5,056 nucleotides of DNA, taken from Gammaproteobacteria bacterium. GTDB lineage: Bacteria; Pseudomonadota; Gammaproteobacteria; Chromatiales; Chromatiaceae. Positions 1 through 5,056 of the stretch are shown one piece after another. The notes below the pieces were generated by a model, which saw nothing but the letters and a program-made list of their open reading frames with translations, was not told where the DNA came from and did no database searches. A program made the position numbers and the translations under genes. Within the stretch, counting starts at the first letter, position 1, and each line of letters opens with the position of its first letter. The stretch lies in assembly GCA_030625445.1 (NCBI GenBank), contig DAOUQU010000137.1, positions 1 to 5,056 of the forward strand. The letters are read 5' to 3'.

Positions 1-650
1 TACTGCTTGTCAGTGAGAAAACAGCAGCCACCTGCGGGCTGGGCATAATCTTCGAATCCAAATTTTTTCGCCAGCGCCATCTGTGGTTTGCGGGTTCGAC
101 CGGAGAAGTCATACATCTCCTCACGCTTTACCCAGCCCTCACGTTCAGGCAGGGTTTCCGGAAGATTCCTCGCGCACAAGGGACGCAGCAACCGATCCGT
201 AACTCCCGAGTCCCGCTGCACCACCGGCATCGTATCCTTGCGCTGGGACATGGGACGCTGACCAATCACTTCGCCGGTAATGATAAAGTCAAAATCGTGC
301 GCCTCCATCCACTCCTTCGCCTTCTTCACCATGAAGATCTTGCAGTCCAGACAGGGGTTCAGATTAGCGCCGTAACCATAGCGGGGATTGAACAGCACCT
401 GCTTGTACTCTTCGATGATATCGAGAATATGCAGCTTGATGCCTAACTGTTCTGCACACCAGAGAGCATTGTTGCGCTTGGGTTTTTTACGATCCTTCTT
501 GCGAATGGCGTGGGTGTGCCCTTCGACACAGAAACCCGTGAAGAAATTAATACCCTCGACATAGATGCCCTGCTCCTGCATCACCCGCACAGCAAGCAGT
601 GAATCCAGCCCGCCGGAGATCAGTGCAACAGCCTTGCGTTGTTTACTCAT
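1..650 (-). CDS. ThiI/MnmA-like PP-loop tRNA sulfurtransferase (3' end cut by window edge)
   Basis: This reads leftward from ATG at 650 and stays open to the window edge, giving 216 N-terminal residues. Residues 12-17 are SGGLDS, the PP-loop that binds ATP and adenylates the target base in ThiI, MnmA, TtuA and related enzymes. Cysteines occur at 41, 65, 100, 103, 159, 209 and 210. The NPCLDC stretch (98-103) resembles the NPC..C motif of MnmA-type thiouridylases, and AGGCCFLTD (206-214) is a second conserved-looking cysteine motif. By family knowledge such proteins transfer sulfur to a tRNA uridine, and some use an iron-sulfur cluster held by cysteines. Which base is modified cannot be read from the sequence. 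It is not canonical MnmA or ThiI: the PP-loop is at the extreme N-terminus, with no THUMP domain before it. No clear Shine-Dalgarno precedes the ATG. It is a cytoplasmic housekeeping-type gene, divergent from and probably unrelated to the rightward cluster. The family call is good; the substrate is unknown. Confidence 0.82.
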   Translation of the reverse strand, partial: MSKQRKAVALISGGLDSLLAVRVMQEQGIYVEGINFFTGFCVEGHTHAIRKKDRKKPKRNNALWCAEQLGIKLHILDIIEEYKQVLFNPRYGYGANLNPCLDCKIFMVKKAKEWMEAHDFDFIITGEVIGQRPMSQRKDTMPVVQRDSGVTDRLLRPLCARNLPETLPEREGWVKREEMYDFSGRTRKPQMALAKKFGFEDYAQPAGGCCFLTDKQ

Positions 651-683
651 GGTAGTTCGTCAGATCAGAATCAATATTGAGGC

Positions 684-689
684 ATTATA
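684..689 (-). promoter_or_regulatory. -10 box (TATAAT) for the minus-strand thiolation gene
   Basis: Read leftward, bases 689-684 are a perfect TATAAT, 33 bases before the ATG at 650, so transcription should start near 677 with a leader of under 30 bases. I see no good -35 hexamer at 16-18 bases spacing: the 17-base position reads GTTCCA. The call rests on the -10 box and its location. Confidence 0.5.
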
Positions 690-722
690 GCTGTTCCTGA
701 TGACCATGGAACAAAGATCATG

Positions 723-735
723 CCAGATAATCTGG
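723..735. repeat. 13-bp palindrome, candidate operator
   Basis: CCAGAT-A-ATCTGG is a perfect 6-base inverted repeat around one central base. It lies two bases upstream of the candidate -10 box at 738-743, inside the -35/-10 spacer, where a bound regulator could block or aid polymerase. A repeat this short can occur by chance, and no second copy was noticed in the intergenic region. Confidence 0.3.
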
Positions 736-737
736 TC

Positions 738-743
738 TATACT
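738..743 (+). promoter_or_regulatory. Candidate -10 box (TATACT) for the rightward cluster
   Basis: TATACT matches the sigma-70 -10 consensus at five of six positions. It would start transcription near 750, giving a leader of about 43 bases before the ATG at 793. No recognisable -35 lies 16-18 bases upstream (715-720 reads AGATCA), so the promoter may be weak or need an activator, perhaps through the palindrome at 723-735. If it is the real promoter, the in-frame ATG codons at 700 and 706 lie upstream of the transcript start and cannot be used. Confidence 0.4.
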
Positions 744-750
744 GAAGGAG

Positions 751-764
751 CAGGGCTTGCCCTG
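751..764 (+). other. Short GC-rich hairpin in the 5' leader
   Basis: CAGGGC-TT-GCCCTG is a perfect 6-base inverted repeat. As RNA it can fold as a five-pair stem capped by CUUG, a known stable tetraloop, when the inner C-G closes the loop. It falls at or just after the predicted transcript start and ends 16 bases before the ribosome-binding site. It could protect the mRNA 5' end or be part of an operator. No U-run follows, so it is not an intrinsic terminator. Confidence 0.35.
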
Positions 765-780
765 GTTCCATGCAAACCAA

Positions 781-784
781 AGGA
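781..784 (+). promoter_or_regulatory. Shine-Dalgarno (AGGA) that fixes the start at 793
   Basis: AGGA within a purine-rich run ends 8 bases before ATG 793, which is good spacing. The in-frame ATG at 700 is preceded by TATAGCTGTTCCTG, with no purine-rich SD. This supports starting the cell-wall hydrolase at 793. Confidence 0.6.
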
Positions 785-792
785 AAAAGAAA

Positions 793-2406
793 ATGACAAA
801 CTTTACCTTTCCCTTACGTCAACGGCCTGACTACCCTTATCACACAGGAGGCCGGCGCTTTGGCGCCAATCGCAACAGCGGCAGCAGAAGGCACGCCGGT
901 TGCGACCTGGTTGTTCCCAGGGGTATGGAAATTCTCGCCATGGCCGATGGCAGGATTGTACGCGAACCCTATCACTTTTATTCAGGCAGCTATGCGCTCG
1001 AAATAGAACACAGCAACGGCAAGGTCGTCCGCTACGGTGAGATCATGAAGATCGTACCCGCAGGCATCAGGGTCGGCGCTCGCGTCTCCCAGGGAGAAGT
1101 CATCGCCCGGGTTGGCCAGCTTCAGTCGGGGAGTTCCATGCTGCACCTTGAACTCTATAGCGGCACGGACATGGGAAGGCTGACGCAGGCAGGAAACAAG
1201 TACAAGCGACGCAATGACCTCACAGATCCGACATCATATCTTGATGCGGCGCCGCTGCTCAGCGAACTGGACAGAGCTGTTCCCGGCAAATCCACCGCAA
1301 GCAGCGCGAGGTGCGGCAAAGTCATTGAAAAATTATCCGGCAATCTCAATATCCGCAGCGAACCCTCGACTAAAGCATCCGTCGTGTTCAAACTGGTTCG
1401 CGGCTCAAAGTGCATAGTTCTGAGAGAGGTCAAGGGCTCGAGCTACTCTATTGGTGATAGCTGGTATGAGATCGAACACCATGGACTCCGTGGCTATGCC
1501 GCCTCTTATTATATTGATGCCGAGCCGGAAAAAGAGCCCCGCTCCCCTGACCAGGCTGTCATGATTACCGAAGGCCGTGTCAGCGATCAGGTTTCATCCG
1601 TGTTGAACGTCAGGTCAGAACCATCGAGAAGTGCGCGCAAGCTGTTTACTCTCGCCCGCGGCGACACCGTCAGGGTGCTTGAAGAGGTTGCCGGCGATAT
1701 CTATCAGTGGGACAGAAAAGATTGGCTAAAAATAGAGCATGACGGCAAGAGTGGGTTTGTGGCTGGCTATTACGTGAACATTGGCCAACCAAAACCAGCG
1801 AAAAGGCCTGCTGGTGTTGAGCCAACAGTAGATCGATGGGACTCTGCTCTGCTCGAAGCTCCCACCAGGGGAGCCTCGGCTAAAACCGCAGCGCAGGACA
1901 AACTGAAAAAAGGCATCAAGGCATCCCGACAAATGGCTGAGAACGACCTGGACCTAGTGTGGAAAATCGCCGACAAGTTTGTCAGTGTGGCTGGGAAATT
2001 CGGCATTCCGGCTGCGATTCTGGCCGCTCTTGCCAGCCGGGAATCACGTTGCGGCACTGTGCTGCGGTATGGATGGGGGGACAATAATCATGCTTTCGGC
2101 ATCATGCAGATCGACAAACGTTATCACGAGATACTTGGAGAGGCAGATCCCTCGTGCATTGAACATATCGAGCAGGCAGCAGGAATCTTCAGCGACTACC
2201 TCGAAGATATCATCAAGAAACATCCAAAGTGGAAGGACAAGCACGTCCTGAAAGGTGCTGCAGTTGCGTACAACTCCGGGGTTAAAAATGTACAGACCAT
2301 TGGGAAAATGGACAAAGGCACAACCGGCGACGATTACGGCTCTGATGTCATCGCCCGTGCCCAACACTACTTCAAACACCAGGATCTCGTTATTTTCAGA
2401 TGCTAA
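793..2406 (+). CDS. M23-like / SH3 / SH3 / goose-type lysozyme protein, candidate secreted antibacterial effector
   Basis: The product is 537 residues from ATG 793 (568 from ATG 700). Residues 17-151 form an M23/LytM-like domain: H34 and D38 (HAGCD) and H118 match the zinc ligands. The two further histidines of active LytM enzymes are replaced, by E83 (YGE) and M116 (MLH). Residues 175-243 and 258-330 are two bacterial SH3 domains, each with N-[IV]-R-S-E-P and a late G-[YF]-[AV]-A-x-Y-Y; such domains usually bind cell wall. A linker (332-384) leads to a goose-type lysozyme (GH23) domain at 385-530. It carries SRES with catalytic E417, GWGD with D430, GIMQID with D441, AYNSG at 492-496 and TTGDDYGSDVIARAQ at 510-524, close to animal g-type lysozymes. 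Expected activity is cleavage of the MurNAc-GlcNAc glycan bond, with the M23 part binding or cutting peptide stems. Neither possible N-terminus has a signal peptide or membrane segment, so delivery needs a secretion machine or lysis. The end overlaps the next gene by 7 bases. A phage- or tailocin-type lysin is the main alternative. Confidence 0.88.
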   Translation: MTNFTFPLRQRPDYPYHTGGRRFGANRNSGSRRHAGCDLVVPRGMEILAMADGRIVREPYHFYSGSYALEIEHSNGKVVRYGEIMKIVPAGIRVGARVSQGEVIARVGQLQSGSSMLHLELYSGTDMGRLTQAGNKYKRRNDLTDPTSYLDAAPLLSELDRAVPGKSTASSARCGKVIEKLSGNLNIRSEPSTKASVVFKLVRGSKCIVLREVKGSSYSIGDSWYEIEHHGLRGYAASYYIDAEPEKEPRSPDQAVMITEGRVSDQVSSVLNVRSEPSRSARKLFTLARGDTVRVLEEVAGDIYQWDRKDWLKIEHDGKSGFVAGYYVNIGQPKPAKRPAGVEPTVDRWDSALLEAPTRGASAKTAAQDKLKKGIKASRQMAENDLDLVWKIADKFVSVAGKFGIPAAILAALASRESRCGTVLRYGWGDNNHAFGIMQIDKRYHEILGEADPSCIEHIEQAAGIFSDYLEDIIKKHPKWKDKHVLKGAAVAYNSGVKNVQTIGKMDKGTTGDDYGSDVIARAQHYFKHQDLVIFRC

Positions 2407-2945
2407 CCATTAGAACCGCTATGAAAAAATATCGTATCTGGATAGTGATTGTATTCGTTCTGGTGGCGCTCATTTATATGCTGCTATATCTACCTGCCGG
2501 AAATAAGCAGATTTCTCCCGGGTTGATGCACTCCGACAGCCTCGGAGATCTGCGTATCGACATGCCGGAGAGAGATGTCGTCAAGTTTCTCGGAGAGCCG
2601 GGGGGCAAGGGCAAACAACTCCTGTGGGAGGCTGACGCACTCTACCATCAGGAGTGGCGATATCCTCGACAGGGCATTTTCCTAGACCTGGTGTCAGAAT
2701 CAACAGACAGCAAACAGAGGGTCGCTTCGATCCGCGCCGGGCTGCATTCCATCCTTGAGACCACAAAGGGAATCAAGGTCGGAGACTCTTTCGCCGCTGT
2801 CAACAAAGCCTACGGCGACCAGCTGGACACAAACAACTCAGATCCTCCATTTACCCTGCTGGCGGGGTCACTTTACGGTGGACTGCTGTTTTCGTTTGAA
2901 GAGGGAAAGGTAATCCAGATCTTTCTTGGCGCAGCTGCTGAATAG
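2400..2945 (+). CDS. Membrane-anchored periplasmic protein with two BamE-like halves, candidate immunity protein
   Basis: This 181-residue protein overlaps the stop of the hydrolase gene, so the two are probably translationally coupled. An in-frame ATG at 2421 (174 residues, starting MKKYRIW) is an equally plausible start; AGGA at 2381-2384 is rather far from ATG 2400, and neither start has an ideal SD. Residues 9-12 are basic, and 13-31 form one hydrophobic segment with no lipobox cysteine, so it should be anchored in the inner membrane with its C-terminal domain in the periplasm. The soluble part looks like two related halves. Each starts with G-x-[RK]-[IV] (49-53 and 124-127), followed by a helix ending in a [LY]-G turn (LGEP at 64-67, AYG at 137-139). 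Each ends with a strand pair (VASIRAG at 108-114, VIQIFLG at 171-177). This resembles the SmpA/BamE fold by eye only. The site is right for neutralising a wall hydrolase before it reaches self peptidoglycan. A wall-binding or chaperone role is possible. No known lysozyme-inhibitor motif was recognised. Confidence 0.72.
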   Translation: MLTIRTAMKKYRIWIVIVFVLVALIYMLLYLPAGNKQISPGLMHSDSLGDLRIDMPERDVVKFLGEPGGKGKQLLWEADALYHQEWRYPRQGIFLDLVSESTDSKQRVASIRAGLHSILETTKGIKVGDSFAAVNKAYGDQLDTNNSDPPFTLLAGSLYGGLLFSFEEGKVIQIFLGAAAE

Positions 2946-2974
2946 AGGCTTTGTCACCGTTGAATAACCACCTG

Positions 2975-2982
2975 AAGGAGGA
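2975..2982 (+). promoter_or_regulatory. Strong Shine-Dalgarno (AAGGAGGA) for the third cluster gene
   Basis: AAGGAGGA is a near-perfect anti-SD complement, with 5 bases between it and ATG 2988. It is the strongest ribosome-binding site in the window and fixes the start of the large downstream gene. The 42-base gap from the previous stop contains no convincing terminator, so cotranscription with the upstream pair is likely. Confidence 0.8.
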
Positions 2983-2987
2983 TTCTG

Positions 2988-5056
2988 ATGGCAATTGTAT
3001 CTCTACTAGGTTCGCTTGGAGAGTCCGGATTACTCAAAGCTTTCAACCAGCTGCTTGAAAAAATCCTGATTGACGGAGTTGTTTCCGCCGGCAAGGCGAC
3101 ACAACTGCTGGCAGCCCATCTGGGAACAGAGCATGCATCCCGCATCGCCCGTGACATCTACGGTGATGCCGATGTAAAACGATCAACTCTATTCAAATTG
3201 TTCTGCAGGTTATTTGCTGATGATCTCAAGCCGCAGAACCTCAACCTCCTCAATTGCAAACTTGCTGATCTGAAAGAGAGAAACAAAAACCGGGTTGTTC
3301 TCAAACTCCCTTCGCTCGGGATTGAGGTTGATGACCTGCCAACTTCCAGGATTGATCTATTAATCAGCACATCTGCCGATCTTACGGTCAGCGTGCAGGG
3401 CTACTCCTCTTTGCCTGGCAGCGACGAGAGAAATCCAAATACTGTGCGCGTTGGCCTGCGTGGCGATCTCGCAGGAGAAGTTTCAGCGGGAATGAGCCAT
3501 GCTGCCGTAATGCTGAAACTGGGCACAGGCAATCGCTATCAGCATGCTATCAACTACTACCTGACAGGCAATCTTGAAAACCCTCTTGCACAGGAGGCAA
3601 TGCGCGGCCTTGGATTGATCAGCTGCCATCCTGATTTGAGTATCAGCTCTCTGATCACCATGCTCTCTAATCCGGGTAACAGATTCGCTGCCGTCGAAGT
3701 CATCTCAAGTCAGGAGTGGCGTCTCGCAGGAGAGATAAAATTAGCACGTGAGTTCAGAGTAGGCAGTTACACCAGCCTGGATGCCGGCATCGGAATTGAC
3801 TACACTCAAATTGAACGGGGAGAATTTCACTATTCAATGAACCTGGATCCGGATGACAGTCGCCGGCTACTGGTGAGCATCCGCAAGCTCAGGAGCAATG
3901 AAACCATCACAGGCGAAACCTTCGGTGCAGAATTTGATCTCAGGGGAATCGCCGACAAGATTTACCCACGCATTCGGGATCATCTTGGACGAGCTGAGAA
4001 GATGCTGGTGAAACTACTTGACCTATTACCGCTGGAAAGCAGTAGACGCCGGCTGCTGGCTACTCATATCGACAACGCCATAAGCCGCTTCGCCCACAAT
4101 GGCGAGTTGCTTGCCGTGCTAGGCGTTGACCCGGGAATGACGCTGCAACAACGTATATCCAGCCGCCTGTGCGACTTCATCGAGAATACCCCTTCATTCT
4201 GGAGTGACAAGACGCATGCTGCGACCAAACAGGTACTCGAAGAGGTCTCGGCCCGCCTGGCGGAAATGGGGCTGACAACGAGGGTCAACAACAAACTCTC
4301 TGAAGCCCTGCAATCTCCCCTGCAGAAAGCGCTATCAAAAATAGACAAAGAATTCAGGCAGCGGGTGCAACAAAAACTATCGAACAGAGCCGAAAGAGGA
4401 GAGTTGCTCGAAGCACTGCACGTGCTCAACGATGTCGGCAAGCCTCTTCAAGCCGTCACTGAAATCAGCGACAGCACCGTCAACAGCATCAGCAAACAGA
4501 TTCGCACGCATGTTGGCAGGTATCAGAAATTTGTAGCCGGGTTCTGCGAGCATCTCAACTCTGCCGAATCGAGACGCATCAGTCTCAGGGCAAGTTCAGA
4601 AGTTAAACAGCTCAGTTCCGCTGAAGCCGAAATCCGGCTCTCATTCAATCCGGATACTCCCCGTGCAGGCGAATATTTACACAAACTGCTGTTGTCCGAC
4701 GTTGAGGAAGTCTTCAGGATTGCCCGCAACAAAGATCCACTGAACCCCGTGATGGAAGTCGATGCATCCCTGGCCCGTTATGAGAGATTCACACAGCAGA
4801 AAACCACAGACATCATTTTATTCGGCTTCGAAATAGGCAGCAGATCTATCCTCGATATCGATACCAGGTTTGCTGAAAGCGCGGATGGCAATCTCACCAT
4901 TATTGGGAAAATGAGCTATGAGGAGGTGAGCAAGAACCTCTTTGATAAACGACAATTTAACATCGTCAATCTTCATCAGCTCTCCAATGCCATGGAAACC
5001 GGCAGTGCGACTCTCTCCTTCTCTGCCAGTAAATCGGGAAATGGCGTAGATGAAGA
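2988..5056 (+). CDS. Large protein of unknown function (3' end cut by window edge)
   Basis: My translation from ATG 2988 stays open to the window end: 689 codons and no stop. I do not recognise the family. There is no signal peptide and no obvious transmembrane span, although residues 1-45 form a hydrophobic, probably helical start (MAIVSLLGSLGESG). About 100-290 looks strand-rich, with alternating stretches such as RVVLKLPSLGIEV and ADLTVSVQGYS. About 325-540 is largely helical and charged, with possible coiled coil near 410-485 (QVLEEVSARLAEMG, ALSKIDKEFRQRVQQKL). The tail from about 595 returns to strand-rich sequence (IILFGFEIGSRSILDIDTRF). Enzyme motifs such as a P-loop, HExxH or a PP-loop were not seen. 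Codon use looks like that of its neighbours, and the gap to the upstream gene is only 42 bases, so it probably belongs to the same transcription unit. It could be a structural or delivery component, an adaptor or a second effector; nothing in the visible part decides this. Confidence is high that it is a gene, none for function. Confidence 0.85.
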   Translation, partial: MAIVSLLGSLGESGLLKAFNQLLEKILIDGVVSAGKATQLLAAHLGTEHASRIARDIYGDADVKRSTLFKLFCRLFADDLKPQNLNLLNCKLADLKERNKNRVVLKLPSLGIEVDDLPTSRIDLLISTSADLTVSVQGYSSLPGSDERNPNTVRVGLRGDLAGEVSAGMSHAAVMLKLGTGNRYQHAINYYLTGNLENPLAQEAMRGLGLISCHPDLSISSLITMLSNPGNRFAAVEVISSQEWRLAGEIKLAREFRVGSYTSLDAGIGIDYTQIERGEFHYSMNLDPDDSRRLLVSIRKLRSNETITGETFGAEFDLRGIADKIYPRIRDHLGRAEKMLVKLLDLLPLESSRRRLLATHIDNAISRFAHNGELLAVLGVDPGMTLQQRISSRLCDFIENTPSFWSDKTHAATKQVLEEVSARLAEMGLTTRVNNKLSEALQSPLQKALSKIDKEFRQRVQQKLSNRAERGELLEALHVLNDVGKPLQAVTEISDSTVNSISKQIRTHVGRYQKFVAGFCEHLNSAESRRISLRASSEVKQLSSAEAEIRLSFNPDTPRAGEYLHKLLLSDVEEVFRIARNKDPLNPVMEVDASLARYERFTQQKTTDIILFGFEIGSRSILDIDTRFAESADGNLTIIGKMSYEEVSKNLFDKRQFNIVNLHQLSNAMETGSATLSFSASKSGNGVDE

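Noticed and set aside
700..792. Longer N-terminus for the hydrolase, starting at ATG 700 or ATG 706
   Set aside because: It lacks a Shine-Dalgarno, contains the candidate TATACT box and hairpin, and adds 31 residues with no signal peptide or domain. ATG 793 has a well-placed AGGA. The domain content is the same either way.
1155..1433. Minus-strand open frame of 92 codons, with similar ones at 1726-1932, 1770-2084 and 2044-2379
   Set aside because: All are antisense to the hydrolase, whose plus-frame domains are clear across the same bases, and none shows domain motifs.
1315..1782. The two SH3-coding stretches as a recent DNA repeat
   Set aside because: The domains are homologous in protein, but the DNA has diverged well beyond a recent duplication, so this is an ordinary tandem domain pair rather than a recombination-active repeat.
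793..2406. Phage endolysin from a prophage lysis cassette
   Set aside because: No holin-like or spanin-like gene, phage structural gene or integrase is visible. The overlapping neighbour is a large-ectodomain anchored protein rather than a short holin. It stays as an alternative because the flanks are not visible.
2946..2987. Possible terminator between the second and third cluster genes
   Set aside because: No GC-rich stem followed by a T-run is present. The only symmetry is a three-base CCT/AGG around the Shine-Dalgarno.
4064..4441. Open frame of 125 codons on the minus strand
   Set aside because: It lies wholly inside the large plus-strand gene, is rich in serine, alanine and leucine as expected for an antisense shadow, and has no convincing ribosome-binding site or recognisable domain.

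Overview
The window holds four genes: one partial gene on the minus strand at the left edge, and a rightward three-gene cluster that runs off the right edge. Coding is dense, start and SD usage is typically bacterial, and base composition is balanced. The left-hand gene is a ThiI/MnmA-like tRNA thiolation relative. Together these suggest a proteobacterium, perhaps a gammaproteobacterium, but no marker here fixes the taxon. I see no rRNA, tRNA, CRISPR array, insertion sequence or attachment site.

Layout. Positions 1-650 (minus) carry the first 216 residues of a PP-loop ATPase with cysteine motifs typical of tRNA sulfur-transfer enzymes. Positions 651-792 are a divergent intergenic region. It has a perfect TATAAT for the minus-strand gene, a candidate TATACT for the rightward cluster, a 13-bp palindrome beside that box, and a short hairpin where the rightward transcript should begin. 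Positions 793-2406 (plus) encode a 537-residue multidomain cell-wall protein: M23/LytM-like domain, two bacterial SH3 domains and a complete goose-type lysozyme domain, with no signal peptide. Positions 2400-2945 (plus) overlap it and encode a 181-residue protein with an N-terminal membrane anchor and an exported domain that looks like two BamE/SmpA-like halves. Positions 2988-5056 (plus) begin with a strong Shine-Dalgarno and encode at least 689 residues of a protein I do not recognise.

Interpretation. A wall-cleaving enzyme without its own export signal, overlapped by a gene for an inner-membrane-anchored periplasmic protein, is the usual layout of an antibacterial effector and its immunity protein. 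Such effectors are delivered by a type VI secretion system or another contractile device. The third gene could be a further component, a loading or delivery partner, or a second effector. This is inference from domain content and layout. No secretion structural gene (VgrG, PAAR, Hcp, sheath) is visible here, so a phage- or tailocin-type lysin and an enzyme acting after lysis remain alternatives.
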